The notes: a model not told the origin generated them from the sequence alone. 64,000 nt of DNA from Sulfitobacter noctilucicola (GCF_000622385.1 NZ_JASD01000008.1:372001-436000), one strand, 5' to 3'; positions 36,105 to 46,432 are shown, numbered from the stretch's first letter. Made by a program: numbers and translations.

Positions 36105-37031
36105 ATGGCTGTTCTACTCCTTGCAGAAGTAACCGATGGCGAACTCGCGATGGACGCAACGGCCAAGGCCGTGACTGCGGCGAAAGCGCTTGGCGATGTT
36201 ACGATCCTCGCGGCTGGCGGCTCTGCTGCGGCGGCGGGCGAAGCGGCGTCAAAGATTGATGGTGTATCAAAGGTACTGGTTGCCGAGGATGCGTCTCTTG
36301 GACATCGCCTTGCGGAATCGACAGCTGCGCTGATCGTTTCACTTGCCGGTGACTATGACCATATCGTTGCTCCGGCCACGACGGACGCCAAGAACGTAAT
36401 GCCTCGCGTTGCGGCCCTGTTGGATGTGATGATCATCTCTGACGCTTCGGGCGTGGTGGATGCATATACGTTCGAGCGTCCTATTTACGCGGGCAACGCG
36501 ATCCAGACAGTAAAGTCTTCTGACGCGAAAAAGGTTATCACCTTCCGGGGTGCATCCTTTGACGCGGCGGGCACTGGCGGCTCAGCTTCTGTTGAAACAA
36601 TCGGTGCGGCGGCTGATCCCGGTCTGTCCTCATGGGTTGAAGACAAAGTTGCGGCGTCTGATCGTCCGGAACTCACATCAGCAGGTGTGGTTGTTTCCGG
36701 TGGTCGCGGCGTCGGCTCCGAAGAAGACTTCGCCATGATCGAAAAACTTGCTGACAAGCTGGGTGCCGCAGTTGGCGCATCACGTGCGGCGGTTGATTCC
36801 GGTTACGCGCCGAACGACTGGCAGGTTGGCCAAACGGGTAAAGTTGTTGCCCCGGATCTTTACGTCGCGGTCGGCATTTCCGGTGCGATCCAGCACCTTG
36901 CCGGTATGAAAGACAGCAAGATCATTGTCGCCATCAACAAAGATGAAGAAGCGCCGATCTTTCAGGTGGCTGACTACGGTCTGGTTGCGGACCTCTTTGA
37001 GGCCGTGCCTGAACTGACGGAAAAGCTCTGA
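36105..37031 (+). CDS. etfA: Electron transfer flavoprotein alpha subunit
   Basis: 308 residues. The C-terminal FAD-binding region has [29 protein letters not shown] and [19 protein letters not shown], all EtfA signatures. Begins right after the etfB stop (TAAATG). Ends with a strong terminator. Confidence 0.96.
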   Translation: MAVLLLAEVTDGELAMDATAKAVTAAKALGDVTILAAGGSAAAAGEAASKIDGVSKVLVAEDASLGHRLAESTAALIVSLAGDYDHIVAPATTDAKNVMPRVAALLDVMIISDASGVVDAYTFERPIYAGNAIQTVKSSDAKKVITFRGASFDAAGTGGSASVETIGAAADPGLSSWVEDKVAASDRPELTSAGVVVSGGRGVGSEEDFAMIEKLADKLGAAVGASRAAVDSGYAPNDWQVGQTGKVVAPDLYVAVGISGAIQHLAGMKDSKIIVAINKDEEAPIFQVADYGLVADLFEAVPELTEKL

Positions 37032-37068
37032 CATTTCACGCCGGCATTTAATGCATTGCGAAAATCTG

Positions 37069-37099
37069 AAAAGGCCCGTCTTGATCGACGGGCCTTTTT
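37069..37099 (+). terminator. Terminator after etfBA
   Basis: AAAAGGCCCGTC / GACGGGCCTTTT, a 12-bp perfect stem with a 6-base loop and T run on the plus strand; near-symmetrical, so it may also serve the convergent DUF6473-like gene. Confidence 0.88.
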
Positions 37100-37143
37100 C
37101 CATGGTATGCAGGGTTTATCCCGAGCGTACATTCCGTGCTGCT

Positions 37144-37977
37144 TCAACGCAGCAGATCTATGGCATCCACCAGCGCTTCGGCGGCTTCCTTGTGAGCCAT
37201 TGGCCCCAGCATTTGTGACGCAGCCATGATATCCATCTCGTCATAGAGCATCTGCTCGGTGCCCTGCGCGAGCGCTTCGGTTGAGGCGACAACCTCGACC
37301 ACTGCGGTGGTGTAAGGCGCGATTTCATCCATCATGTCACGCGTGACAAAGAGCGGATCGCGACCGATGTCGTCTTTCTCCACGTTCCCCTCATCTTCGG
37401 GCGCGTGATCGGACAGCCAAAGCACGATGGATTTACCGCTGATTCGCTTCAGCATCAGTCGCATCCGCGCGACCCATGCATCCTGCAACTCTTGTTGGAC
37501 TGCTGCAAACCGCTCAGGCGATACTTTCTTGAGGCAGCTCAGCATGTGTTTGTTGAAGTGGAAGTCCGCAAAATCAACCTCGCGGAATATGGTGCGCAGC
37601 AAAGTTGAGGTCGTGACAAACCGGTCGTTCCGGCGCGGATGTACTGCATAAAAACGATTGGTCATGTTCTGTGCGCCCATCACCTGAACAACAGTGATCT
37701 GCGCTGCAGAGGCTGCTTCCATCACAAAAGGATCGGACGAAAAGGCATCTATGCCCGCGTTTTGCTGACCGAAGTTTGCGCAGTTGGTGCCGATAGTATT
37801 CTCCACCAATGCCGGAAACGGCGTTTCGATGAATTTGCCATATGTCTCGGTCGTGCCGATGAACGCCAGATAGGGCTGCGTCAAATCCCGCCTCGGCCCT
37901 CTGAACAACAGTTTCGATGTACCATAGCGGCACGGCAGATAGTCGAGGGGCCCCAGCCCCAATGCATCATAGGTCAT
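37144..37977 (-). CDS. DUF6473-like protein
   Basis: 277 residues. MTYDALGLGPLDYLPCRYGTSKLLFRGP at the N-terminus is a pattern I associate with DUF6473 proteins of Rhodobacterales, of unknown function. The body alternates Rossmann-like strands (YLAFIGTTETYGKF, ITVVQVMGAQNMTNRFY) with helices, and SIVLWLSDHAPED resembles SGNH/GSCFA or sulfotransferase-like folds; this is only a suggestion. The ATG at 37977 has AAAGGTGG upstream. Convergent with etfA. Confidence 0.7.
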   Translation of the reverse strand: MTYDALGLGPLDYLPCRYGTSKLLFRGPRRDLTQPYLAFIGTTETYGKFIETPFPALVENTIGTNCANFGQQNAGIDAFSSDPFVMEAASAAQITVVQVMGAQNMTNRFYAVHPRRNDRFVTTSTLLRTIFREVDFADFHFNKHMLSCLKKVSPERFAAVQQELQDAWVARMRLMLKRISGKSIVLWLSDHAPEDEGNVEKDDIGRDPLFVTRDMMDEIAPYTTAVVEVVASTEALAQGTEQMLYDEMDIMAASQMLGPMAHKEAAEALVDAIDLLR

Positions 37978-38079
37978 TTCACCCACCTTTGTTTACTCAC
38001 CCGAAACAGACATAGGCGGGTGCGGCTTGCGATTCTGTTAAATGCTGATTTTGCTGCAAATTCGTTTGAACACCGGCTC

Positions 38080-38109
38080 TTGCAGTGCCCCCCTCGCCGC
38101 CCCTATTGT
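38080..38109 (+). promoter_or_regulatory. Candidate promoter for 3-hydroxybutyryl-CoA dehydrogenase gene
   Basis: TTGCAG (38080-38085), 18 bp, TATTGT (38104-38109), 27 bp upstream of the ATG. The same TATTGT -10 occurs before mcd. Confidence 0.45.
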
Positions 38110-38135
38110 GCAATCAACCTAGGAGGGGACGCTTC

Positions 38136-39011
38136 ATGGATATCCAGACAATCGGCATTGTTGGCGCGGGACAGATGGGCAACGGGATTGCCCATGTCAT
38201 GGCATTGGCCGGATACGATGTGATGCTGACAGATATCAGCGAAGAGGCGTTGAAAGCGGCGGTGGCGCTTGTTGAGGGCAACATGGCCCGTCAGGTCGGA
38301 CGCGGGAAAATTTCCGAAGCAGACATGACTGCTGCGATGGGGCGCATTGCCACCACCACGACCCTGACCGATCTTGGCCCAAGCGATTTGATCATCGAGG
38401 CCGCGACAGAGCGCGAGACCGTTAAACAGGCGATCTTTGAAGACTTGCTGCCGCATATCAAGCCCGAGACGATCCTGACGTCCAACACCTCGTCCATCTC
38501 GATCACCCGTCTGGCCAGCCGGACAGACCGGCCCGAACGGTTCATGGGTTTCCACTTTATGAACCCTGTGCCGGTCATGCAGCTGGTTGAACTGATCAGG
38601 GGCATTGCCACGAATGAAGAAACATTCAGCGCGTGCAAGGCAGTGGTCGACAAGCTGGGCAAGACTGCAGCATCGGCCGAGGACTTTCCCGCCTTCATCG
38701 TGAACCGTATCTTGATGCCGATGATAAACGAGGCCGTTTACACGCTTTATGAAGGCGTAGGGAACGTTCAATCCATCGACAGCTCGATGAAGCTGGGGGC
38801 GAACCACCCCATGGGTCCGCTTGAGCTTGCTGATTTCATCGGGCTGGACACCTGTCTGGCGATCATGAACGTCCTGCACGACGGGCTGGCGGATACAAAG
38901 TACCGGCCTTGCCCCTTGTTGACCAAATATGTCGAAGCAGGGTGGTTGGGACGTAAAACACAGCGCGGATTTTATGACTATCGTGGTGATGTGCCTGTGC
39001 CGACGCGGTAA
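38136..39011 (+). CDS. hbd: 3-hydroxybutyryl-CoA dehydrogenase
   Basis: 291 residues. NAD-binding GIVGAGQMGNGIAH (7-20), the GFHFMNPVPVMQLVE motif with the catalytic His, and the C-terminal helical domain (NHPMGPLELADFIGLDT, GRKTQRGFYDY). Interconverts 3-hydroxybutyryl-CoA and acetoacetyl-CoA in butyrate, polyhydroxybutyrate and acetate metabolism. The ATG at 38136 follows AGGAGGGG. It lies near etfBA, as in many related genomes. Confidence 0.92.
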   Translation: MDIQTIGIVGAGQMGNGIAHVMALAGYDVMLTDISEEALKAAVALVEGNMARQVGRGKISEADMTAAMGRIATTTTLTDLGPSDLIIEAATERETVKQAIFEDLLPHIKPETILTSNTSSISITRLASRTDRPERFMGFHFMNPVPVMQLVELIRGIATNEETFSACKAVVDKLGKTAASAEDFPAFIVNRILMPMINEAVYTLYEGVGNVQSIDSSMKLGANHPMGPLELADFIGLDTCLAIMNVLHDGLADTKYRPCPLLTKYVEAGWLGRKTQRGFYDYRGDVPVPTR

Positions 39012-39080
39012 GACACCAGCGCTGGCTGCCTGTTTGTGAGGAAGTTGCGCGCGAGTTTATTGGCTAAGAGAGCCAAATGA

Positions 39081-39965
39081 TCAGTCTTTTAGCGCCAGAG
39101 TATGCGCACGAAGCCACGCCATAAAACCGCGCGGATCTTCTGTGCGTGCCTCAATCTTTGCCGGATCAATCGGATGCCCGACAATTGGCCCTTGCGGCGC
39201 ATTGCAGCTGTGGACGATCTCGTGCAGCAGCAGGCCCTGTCGCAACATCGGACTAAGCTTGTTGGCAATCTGGTAGGCGCGGCTGTTCTGGCCCGGAAAT
39301 TTCATCGGAACAACTGTAGCGCCGGAACGGCGGATCATCTTGGCGGTGAAAACGTTCCACTCCGCTTCAATCGCAGGCCCCCACCAGGTTTCAGATGTTG
39401 CAACAACGCCGGACGGGAACAGCGCCACAACGCCACCATCCTTGAGGTGCTGCATAGCCTTCGCGCGCATCTCCACCCCCTTGCGTTGCGCATCGGGATC
39501 ATGCGGAAACGGCACGGGAATCATAAAACTGCCCGCGACCTCATCAATAGAGGTGAGCAGCGAACGTGTCAGAATGCGGTAGTCAGGGCGAACGCGGCCA
39601 ATCAGATCTGCAAAAATCATGCCATCAACCATTCCGTGAGGGTGATTGGCGACCACTACAACCGGCCCTTCCTTTGGGATCCGGTCAAGCTGGTGCTTCG
39701 GCGTTGTCAGGTCGATGCCCATGGTGTCCAGCGCACCGCGCCAGAACGCCTGCCCTGTGGGTGCACCTGCACGTTCAAACTTGCGCACCAGACGCAGGAT
39801 TGTGAGCTTGCCCGTTAGCAATTCAATGAGGCTGATAACCCGGGATTTCCACGGATCCTCGAACGTCGAGGCATATGACAGACTGGCGCGGTCATACTTC
39901 ACCGGCGCGTCATCGGTTTTGTTGCCAGCGTCCGGTCCGGTCATGGAATGTACGTCATCAACCAA
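39081..39965 (-). CDS. Lysophospholipid acyltransferase family protein
   Basis: 294 residues. The acyltransferase motif NHPHGMVD (107-114) and the later FPSGVVATSETWWGP (about 188-202) match PlsC/OlsA-type 1-acyl-glycerol or ornithine-lipid acyltransferases; exact acceptor unknown. A TTG at 39965 is preceded by AAAAGGGGAA at good distance and is chosen; an ATG seven codons in (39944) has no ribosome binding site. Downstream of ptsH in the same direction, 32 bp apart. Confidence 0.8.
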   Translation of the reverse strand: MVDDVHSMTGPDAGNKTDDAPVKYDRASLSYASTFEDPWKSRVISLIELLTGKLTILRLVRKFERAGAPTGQAFWRGALDTMGIDLTTPKHQLDRIPKEGPVVVVANHPHGMVDGMIFADLIGRVRPDYRILTRSLLTSIDEVAGSFMIPVPFPHDPDAQRKGVEMRAKAMQHLKDGGVVALFPSGVVATSETWWGPAIEAEWNVFTAKMIRRSGATVVPMKFPGQNSRAYQIANKLSPMLRQGLLLHEIVHSCNAPQGPIVGHPIDPAKIEARTEDPRGFMAWLRAHTLALKD

Positions 39966-39997
39966 GACGTTCCCCTTTTCAGGTTCGCTTGCAGGCG

Positions 39998-40267
39998 TTA
40001 ATAGCCTTCGCCAAATTTGTCGGCGACAAGCGCCGTGAGCGCATCCGCCAGTGCATCGGCGTCTGTGCCAGAAGTGACAACGTCAATAGTGCTTCCCCGC
40101 GCTGCTGCCAACATCAAAAGCCCCATGATGCTGTCGCCTGATGCAGACATGCCATCCTTGCTGACCTCTGCGCGCGCGTCAAAAGCTTCGACCACTTCGA
40201 CAAGTTTCGCAGACGCCCGCGCATGCAGGCCCTTCTCATTTACAATTTTAAGGGAAATCTGGGTCAT
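39998..40267 (-). CDS. ptsH: Phosphocarrier protein HPr
   Basis: 89 residues. His15 in GLHARASA is the phosphorylation site for enzyme I, and Ser47 in SGDSIMGLLML is the site that HprK would phosphorylate. With EIIA-Man but no sugar permease nearby it belongs to the regulatory PTS of alphaproteobacteria rather than to sugar uptake. Confidence 0.95.
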   Translation of the reverse strand: MTQISLKIVNEKGLHARASAKLVEVVEAFDARAEVSKDGMSASGDSIMGLLMLAAARGSTIDVVTSGTDADALADALTALVADKFGEGY

Positions 40268-40279
40268 GTTCGATAGCCT

Positions 40280-40672
40280 TTAACTGACACTGACATTCTG
40301 GCTGTCGATGTATTTCTTGCCTGCTGCCAGCGCCGCGCGCACCGCATCCGGAAGATCGAGCTGACGGGATTTGGCAAGTTTGATGAGCATGGGCAGATTC
40401 GCCCCGTAGATGATGCGGCGATCCTCAGGTTGGCAGGCCCGCAACGAGAGGTTCGATGGCGAGCCGCCAAAGAGGTCCGTTACGATGATAACACCCGAGC
40501 CCTGATCGACACTGTCTGCGGCATCACAGATTTCGTCCTGCTTTTCAGCGCGGTCGTGGTCTGCCTGTATGGAAATAGCCTGCACGCCGGTCTGCGCACC
40601 AACAACATGTTCTATTGCCGCAAGATATTCCTGCGCCAAACCGCCATGTGCCACTATCACAATTCCGATCAC
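40280..40672 (-). CDS. PTS EIIA component, mannose family
   Basis: 130 residues. IGIVIVAHGGLAQEYL with the phospho-acceptor His9, and IIVTDLFGGSPSNLSL, are the mannose-type EIIA signatures. No EIIB/EIIC/EIID is in the window, so it probably acts as a regulator. Its start overlaps the rapZ stop as ATGA. Confidence 0.93.
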   Translation of the reverse strand: MIGIVIVAHGGLAQEYLAAIEHVVGAQTGVQAISIQADHDRAEKQDEICDAADSVDQGSGVIIVTDLFGGSPSNLSLRACQPEDRRIIYGANLPMLIKLAKSRQLDLPDAVRAALAAGKKYIDSQNVSVS

Positions 40673-41586
40673 AGCGTGCCATGCCCTTCAAGTTGGCGAT
40701 CCAGTTCGCGGTGCCTTATTGACACCTGCCATCCCTGTTGTGCAAGGCGCAATGCATGCTGTTCTGCCAAAGCCACAGAGCGGTGCTTGCCCCCGGTGCA
40801 ACCGAAGGCGATCGAGATATTGGATTTCCCCTCTTCACGGAAAGCGGGCAGCAAAAGCGCGCTCAAATCAAAAACCTGCTCGGCGAAGGACGCAAACAGC
40901 GGGTCTTCCTTCACATATGCCGCAACTGCGCTGTCGCGTCCGTCGGCATCGCGCAGGGATGGTTCCCAATGCGGATTGCGCAAGAAACGACAGTCAAACA
41001 CCATATCGACGGAGCGGGGCAAGCCGCGTTTGTATGAAAAAGACTGAACAGACACGTTCAGCAGGCGCTTTCCGTCGGGGGCAAACCACTGCTCCACCTC
41101 GGTACGCAACTGATGGATGTTGAGGTGTGTTGTCTCAATCAGGACATCGGCCCGCGAGCGCAGCGGGCGCAGCAGCCCTTCCTCACGTTCTATACCGGCA
41201 ATAGGCGGCCCCCCATCCGACAAAGGATGCCGTCTGCGCGTCTCGGAAAACCTTTGCAACAATACGTCCGGCGCACAATCAAGGTACAATAAATCAACGC
41301 TCAGCTCGGACCGACCTGAAAGACGGCTCATCAGATCAAGAACGGCATTTGTCGAAAACCCCCGCGTGCGCGCATCAATGCCAAGCGCGAGGGGGCGCGT
41401 TTGTGTGCTGTCTTCGATCAGGCCCATAAGCATATTCATGGGCAAATTGTCGATGGTTTCGAAGCCGGCGTCTTCTAGCACATTCAACGCTGTTGAACGT
41501 CCGGCACCGGAAGGTCCCGTCACAAGAACACAGCGCCGCCTGTTTACAGGCAGATCGGAACCAGCGGAGAATGATACATCAGTCAT
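40669..41586 (-). CDS. rapZ: RapZ/YvcJ-family nucleotide-binding RNase adapter
   Basis: 305 residues. Walker A GPSGAGRST (24-32), Walker B-like LLYLDCAPDVLLQRFSETRRRHPL, and the C-terminal IAFGCTGGKHRSVALAEQ region that in E. coli RapZ binds sRNA and glucosamine-6-phosphate. The start at 41586 overlaps the hprK stop as ATGA. Member of the conserved PTS regulatory run. Confidence 0.94.
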   Translation of the reverse strand: MTDVSFSAGSDLPVNRRRCVLVTGPSGAGRSTALNVLEDAGFETIDNLPMNMLMGLIEDSTQTRPLALGIDARTRGFSTNAVLDLMSRLSGRSELSVDLLYLDCAPDVLLQRFSETRRRHPLSDGGPPIAGIEREEGLLRPLRSRADVLIETTHLNIHQLRTEVEQWFAPDGKRLLNVSVQSFSYKRGLPRSVDMVFDCRFLRNPHWEPSLRDADGRDSAVAAYVKEDPLFASFAEQVFDLSALLLPAFREEGKSNISIAFGCTGGKHRSVALAEQHALRLAQQGWQVSIRHRELDRQLEGHGTL

Positions 41587-42023
41587 CGTTCGGGAGGTAT
41601 TCCTGCTTTGAGCCAAAGCAAGATGGCCGAGGCAAAATATGGCTGTGCAACGTTCCAAAGGCAAGGGATCTCTACCCCCAAGACGGTAAAGCTATGGCTT
41701 TCGGGTAGACGCGCAGTTTCTTTCCGGTCCAGATCGATCACCAGTCTGACCGGTGTCGGGCCCGCTGTGGGAACGCGCAGCAATCCCACGCCACGCGCCT
41801 CAATCAGTCCGGCAATCGTCGCAGGCGCGTCTGCCATCACTTCCCCCTGCGCGATATGCAGGGCAGTGCGGTCATCGGATACAAGCGTGCCACCCAGCGC
41901 AATCAGCTGTAGGGCAAGTGCCGATTTGCCGCGTCCAGATCGGCCGAAAATCAACGCCCCGCGACCGTCCACATTGACACAGGTGGCGTGAATGATCGGG
42001 TCAGAGGACAAGATCCCAACCAA
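41583..42023 (-). CDS. hprK: HPr kinase/phosphorylase, short C-terminal-domain form
   Basis: 146 residues, about half the length of Firmicute HprK: it has only the catalytic domain with Walker A GRSGRGKSA (27-35) and LVSDDRTALH, and lacks the N-terminal domain. This short form is normal for alphaproteobacteria. It phosphorylates HPr on Ser. No ATG is available; TTG at 42023 or 42011 is likely, 3 bp after the chvG stop. Confidence 0.9.
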   Translation of the reverse strand: MVGILSSDPIIHATCVNVDGRGALIFGRSGRGKSALALQLIALGGTLVSDDRTALHIAQGEVMADAPATIAGLIEARGVGLLRVPTAGPTPVRLVIDLDRKETARLPESHSFTVLGVEIPCLWNVAQPYFASAILLWLKAGIPPER

Positions 42024-42026
42024 CCG

Positions 42027-43751
42027 TCAGGTCGGCAGCCCAACAACAAAGCGTGCGCCGAGAGGATCAGAAGTGATGTCAGCTTCGGTGGGGCGAATAT
42101 TTTCCGCCCAGATCACACCGCCATGCGCCTCCACAATCTGTTTCGAAATCGCCAGCCCAAGACCGGAATTGTTGCCGAAGTGTTCGTCAGGCCGTTGCGA
42201 ATAGAAGCGTTTGAAGATTTTCGAAAGTGCCTGTTCGGGAATACCGGGACCGGTGTCCTCAACAACAACCAGCACGCGGTTTTCGCGTTTGCGTGCCCAG
42301 ACGCGGATCGCATCACCGTCCTCACAGAACGAGATCGCGTTGGTGATAAGGTTAACAAACACCTGTGCCAGCCGGGCCTCTAGCCCATGCACAAAAATCG
42401 GGTCCTCCGGCAGATCGGTGATGAAGTCGATCCCTTTGGTTTTGGCGTCTTCGCCAAGATACTGGCCCAGATTGCCGACCATGTGCAGAAGATCGAATTC
42501 TTCCTCTTCTTCTTTGACCAATTCGGAATCAAGCCGTGATGCATTGGAGATATCGCTAACCAACCGGTCCAGACGGCGCACATCGTGGTCGATAACGTCC
42601 AGCAGTTTCTCGCGTTGGTCCTCGCGTTTAATCATGCGCAAGGTGCCAACGGCAGACCGCAATGACGCAAGCGGGTTCTTGATTTCATGCGCGACGTCGG
42701 CCGCGAATTGTTCGTTGCCATCGATCCGGTTGTAGAGCGCCGACACCATGCCGCGCAAAGCACCTGACAACCGCCCGATTTCGTCCGGTCTGGCCGTCAG
42801 GTCAGGAATACGAATGCGGCCAGGATTCATTTTACGGGCATCTTTGTCGCGACCCAATTCTGCGGCAGCAGCCAGATCTGCAAGCGGATTGGCAATGGTC
42901 GAGGCGAGCACAAGGCTCAGTCCGATGGACACCAATGTCGCAATGACAAACATCTGCAGGACGCGTTCACGCTCTCCACGTACCAGCCTGTCAATTTCAC
43001 CCGCAACAGAAGCAATGGCCACGACACCGACGGCGTCACCATTGTGCGAGATCGGGGTAAGGACAGTGAAAAGCGTGCCGCCATCACCATCAAGCGTGTT
43101 TTCAATCCAAGTCCCGCTCTCTAGGCTGCCTGCGACAAGGGGCTTGAATTGTTCTTCGATTGGAAGCCGGTCATTGGCCTTGCCTGAGCTGAACACTGAC
43201 GCGACCTTATCCCAAAGCCAGTTCAGCCCATCCGTCAGAATGGTTTTACCACTCTCTTCCACAGGTTCGCCTGCGGGGTTCAGCTTTAGTTTGCCTTGGG
43301 TTTTGGCGATCAGGGTCTCTGTCGGGTCATACACAAAAACGTCAATGCCGCTGCGCAAATCAATCGCCGCCAGCGTCGCCGCCACATCAATCGCGTCCGC
43401 ATCAGCGAGGCTGACCGCATCTCCTTCTGGCAGCTTCGCCTCAATCACATCCGCGATCAGTTCAGCCTCGGACACCAACGCGGCAGCGCGCTGCACGGCA
43501 AGGGAATCCCGTGAAGAGTTCAAATAGAGAATGCCCGCTACAAGGATATTCAGAGCGATCAGATTGAAGGTGATGATCTTGCGGGTGAGAGGCGACCCGC
43601 GCAGGGAAAAGAGGCCCCGCCGTTCACGGCGGACCCGCAATTCATCCGGCCCGGCATTGTCCGGCGCGACCCAATCGTCGCCCAGAACAACATCACCGTC
43701 CCGCGAAGGCGTGCTCAGATCACGCACAAAATTCCTTTCGGCAATCGCCAT
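42027..43751 (-). CDS. chvG: Envelope-sensing histidine kinase ChvG
   Basis: 574 residues. A cytoplasmic N-tail, membrane segment near 60-78, a periplasmic sensor domain, second membrane segment near 270-290, HAMP, the dimerisation/phosphoacceptor helix FAADVAHEIKNPLASLRSAV, then the ATPase domain with NAISFCEDG and VEDTGPGIPEQALSKIFKRF. In rhizobia and brucellae ChvG/ExoS/BvrS responds to acid or envelope stress and phosphorylates ChvI. Follows chvI by 9 bp. Confidence 0.94.
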   Translation of the reverse strand: MAIAERNFVRDLSTPSRDGDVVLGDDWVAPDNAGPDELRVRRERRGLFSLRGSPLTRKIITFNLIALNILVAGILYLNSSRDSLAVQRAAALVSEAELIADVIEAKLPEGDAVSLADADAIDVAATLAAIDLRSGIDVFVYDPTETLIAKTQGKLKLNPAGEPVEESGKTILTDGLNWLWDKVASVFSSGKANDRLPIEEQFKPLVAGSLESGTWIENTLDGDGGTLFTVLTPISHNGDAVGVVAIASVAGEIDRLVRGERERVLQMFVIATLVSIGLSLVLASTIANPLADLAAAAELGRDKDARKMNPGRIRIPDLTARPDEIGRLSGALRGMVSALYNRIDGNEQFAADVAHEIKNPLASLRSAVGTLRMIKREDQREKLLDVIDHDVRRLDRLVSDISNASRLDSELVKEEEEEFDLLHMVGNLGQYLGEDAKTKGIDFITDLPEDPIFVHGLEARLAQVFVNLITNAISFCEDGDAIRVWARKRENRVLVVVEDTGPGIPEQALSKIFKRFYSQRPDEHFGNNSGLGLAISKQIVEAHGGVIWAENIRPTEADITSDPLGARFVVGLPT

Positions 43752-43760
43752 GAGGCTCGA

Positions 43761-44462
43761 TCACTCTTCGTTATATCTGTAGCCGATACCGTAAAGCGTC
43801 TCAATCGCGGAGAATTCATCATCCGCTGTGCGCATCTTTTTGCGCAAGCGCTTGATGTGGCTGTCGATAGTGCGGTCATCCACATAAACCTGATCATCAT
43901 AGGCGACGTCCATCAACTGGTCACGCGATTTAACAAAACCGGGACGCTGGGCCAAAGCCTGCAGCAAAAGGAATTCCGTGACCGTCAGGGACACGTCTTT
44001 GCCTTTCCACGATACGGCGTGGCGCAGCGGATCCATCTTCAGATCGCCACGATCCATGACTTTGGTCTCTTCGGTGTCGCCCACCTCGCCAGTGTCGACG
44101 GCGTCCTGACGGCGCAGCAAAGCGCGGATACGCTCTACCAACAGTCTCTGGCTAAACGGTTTTTTTACGTAGTCGTCCGCGCCCATGCGCAGACCGAGCA
44201 CTTCGTCAATCTCATCATCCTTGGATGTAAGGAAAATAACCGGCATTGCCGTTTTCTGACGCAAGCGCTGCAACAGATCCATCCCGTCCATGCGCGGCAT
44301 CTTGATGTCCAGCACAGCCATATCGGGAAGTTTCTTGTTAAATGCGTCGAGCGCGGCTTGCCCGTCGTTGTATGTTTCCACCTCGAAACCTTCGGCTTCA
44401 AGAGTCATCGACACAGACGTCAGGATATTCCTGTCGTCGTCCACCAATGCAATTTTTGACAT
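43761..44462 (-). CDS. chvI: Response regulator ChvI
   Basis: 233 residues. Receiver domain with Asp52 ([11 protein letters not shown]) and Lys in YVKKPFSQR, and an OmpR-type winged helix ([39 protein letters not shown]). Partner of ChvG. The ATG at 44462 ([10 protein letters not shown]) fits the family. Divergent from pckA, as in many alphaproteobacteria. Confidence 0.95.
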   Translation of the reverse strand: MSKIALVDDDRNILTSVSMTLEAEGFEVETYNDGQAALDAFNKKLPDMAVLDIKMPRMDGMDLLQRLRQKTAMPVIFLTSKDDEIDEVLGLRMGADDYVKKPFSQRLLVERIRALLRRQDAVDTGEVGDTEETKVMDRGDLKMDPLRHAVSWKGKDVSLTVTEFLLLQALAQRPGFVKSRDQLMDVAYDDQVYVDDRTIDSHIKRLRKKMRTADDEFSAIETLYGIGYRYNEE

Positions 44463-44823
44463 TGCCCGTTTCCTTGTACTGCTCAATTATCGTTTTTTGT
44501 GTTTTGCCACATTGATCACGGTTTTTCCTGCTCGAATCAATCTTTAAGTGCGAATCACCCTAAGGCTGGGTCTCATTTCCGCTATAATTTGGTTAGGAAT
44601 GACTAAATTGCCGCACTTTCGCCCGATACTTGTTGTTTCAAATTTGCCGGTTTCGCGCCTTTCGTGCCAAAGTTCGCCATGATGGCGCTAACTGCTCCAA
44701 GGCTGTCTGTTCATTCCCAAAACCACCGTGCTAAGAGGCGCAATAAGGCCCGAAAGGGTCGTGGTGAGATCATCCACTGACTTAGCTCTGCGCCCAGATA
44801 TGCGCGCCTACAGGAGAAATTTT
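44463..44823. promoter_or_regulatory. Divergent control region of chvI and pckA
   Basis: 361 bp without a gene. A TATAAT box on the plus strand at 44583-44588 is the best -10 element and would give pckA a leader of about 230 nt, but no good -35 precedes it; the same AT-rich patch reads ATTATA on the minus strand for chvI. The pckA ribosome binding site CAGGAGAAA sits at 44812-44820. No hairpin or riboswitch-like structure is evident. Confidence 0.45.
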
Positions 44824-46422
44824 ATGACATTTGGACGGGTAAACCCGCAGTTCCGCCTTGAGGATCAACAGATCACAGGGCTGGGCAATGTCTATTACAA
44901 CCTGATGGAACCCGCGTTGATTGAAACGGCGATCAAGCGCGGTGAAGGCACTTTGGGGAACGGCGGGGCCTTTCTGGTGACCACCGGCAAATTCACCGGT
45001 CGCTCGCCAAAAGATAAACATGTCGTAAAGACACCCAGCGTCGCAGACTCCATCTGGTGGGAAAATAACGCGGAAATGTCTGTCGAAGGGTTTGATGCAC
45101 TTTATGATGACATGATCGCCCATATGCAGGGCCGCGAGTATTTCGTGCAGGATCTGGTCGGCGGTGCAGACCCGCGTCACGCGATTAACGTGCGCATGGT
45201 GACTGAGATGGCCTGGCACGGTCTGTTTATCCGTCACATGCTGCGCCGTCCCGAACGTGCCGATCTTGATGATTTCACAGCAGATTTTACCGTCATCAAC
45301 TGCCCGAGCTTTCAGGCGGACCCGAAAAAGCACAACTGCCGCTCAGAGACAGTGATTGCGATGAACTTTGATCGCAAACTGATCTTGATTGGTGGCACCG
45401 AATACGCGGGCGAGAACAAGAAATCCGTCTTCAGCCTGCTGAACTACCTTCTGCCGGAGAAAGGCATCATGCCGATGCACTGCTCGGCCAACCACGCGAC
45501 AGGCAATCCTGTCGACACGGCCGTGTTCTTTGGCCTGTCCGGTACGGGCAAGACGACATTGTCGGCGGACCCACAGCGCACATTGATCGGCGATGACGAA
45601 CATGGCTGGTCTGACAACGGCACATTCAACTTCGAAGGTGGCTGTTACGCCAAAACGATCAATCTGAGCCGCGAGGCGGAGCCGGAGATCTACGACACAA
45701 CTTCGAAGTTCGGTACGGTGATCGAGAACATGGTTTACGACGACGAAACCAAAGAACTGGATTTCGACGACGATAGCCTGACAGCAAACATGCGTTGCGC
45801 ATACCCGCTGCACTATATCTCCAACGCATCGAAAAAGGCCGTTGGTGGTCACCCCAAAAACATCATCATGCTGACCTGCGATGCGTTTGGTGTGCTGCCT
45901 CCCATCGCACGTCTGACACCCGCGCAAGCGATGTATCACTTCCTTTCCGGTTTCACCTCCAAAGTTGCCGGCACAGAGCGTGGCGTGACCGAACCGGAGC
46001 CTACGTTCTCAACCTGCTTTGGTGCGCCGTTCATGCCCCGCCGTCCGGAAGTGTATGGCAACCTGCTTCGTGAAAAAATCGCCCAACATGGCGCGACCTG
46101 CTGGTTGGTCAATACTGGTTGGACGGGTGGTGCTTATGGCACAGGCAGCCGCATGCCGATCAAAGCTACGCGCAATCTGCTCACTGCCGCTCTTGAAGGC
46201 GCTTTGGCAGATGTCGAATACCGCAAGGATGCGAACTTCGGCTTTGAAGTTCCCGTAGCCGTAAATGGCGTTCCGGATATCCTGCTGGACCCACGCCGCA
46301 CCTGGGATGACGCGGAAGCCTATGACCGTCAGGCGGCCAAACTGGTGAACATGTTCTCGAGCAACTTCGAGCAGTATCTGCCATTCATCGACGAAGACGT
46401 GAAGAACGCCGCAATCGGTTAA
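44824..46422 (+). CDS. pckA: Phosphoenolpyruvate carboxykinase (ATP)
   Basis: 532 residues, typical of the ATP-dependent enzyme. SPKDK-type substrate loop [13 protein letters not shown]-loop [11 protein letters not shown] (237-247), and the metal site in LIGDDEHGW are all present. Converts oxaloacetate and ATP to PEP, the entry to gluconeogenesis. Located divergent from chvI-chvG and the PTS genes, matching the conserved alphaproteobacterial neighbourhood. Confidence 0.96.
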   Translation: MTFGRVNPQFRLEDQQITGLGNVYYNLMEPALIETAIKRGEGTLGNGGAFLVTTGKFTGRSPKDKHVVKTPSVADSIWWENNAEMSVEGFDALYDDMIAHMQGREYFVQDLVGGADPRHAINVRMVTEMAWHGLFIRHMLRRPERADLDDFTADFTVINCPSFQADPKKHNCRSETVIAMNFDRKLILIGGTEYAGENKKSVFSLLNYLLPEKGIMPMHCSANHATGNPVDTAVFFGLSGTGKTTLSADPQRTLIGDDEHGWSDNGTFNFEGGCYAKTINLSREAEPEIYDTTSKFGTVIENMVYDDETKELDFDDDSLTANMRCAYPLHYISNASKKAVGGHPKNIIMLTCDAFGVLPPIARLTPAQAMYHFLSGFTSKVAGTERGVTEPEPTFSTCFGAPFMPRRPEVYGNLLREKIAQHGATCWLVNTGWTGGAYGTGSRMPIKATRNLLTAALEGALADVEYRKDANFGFEVPVAVNGVPDILLDPRRTWDDAEAYDRQAAKLVNMFSSNFEQYLPFIDEDVKNAAIG

Positions 46423-46432
46423 CTCGAACAAA

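Noticed and set aside
42748..43527. A 259-codon plus-strand frame antisense to chvG
   Set aside because: Shadow of the sensor kinase; the kinase frame has complete domains.
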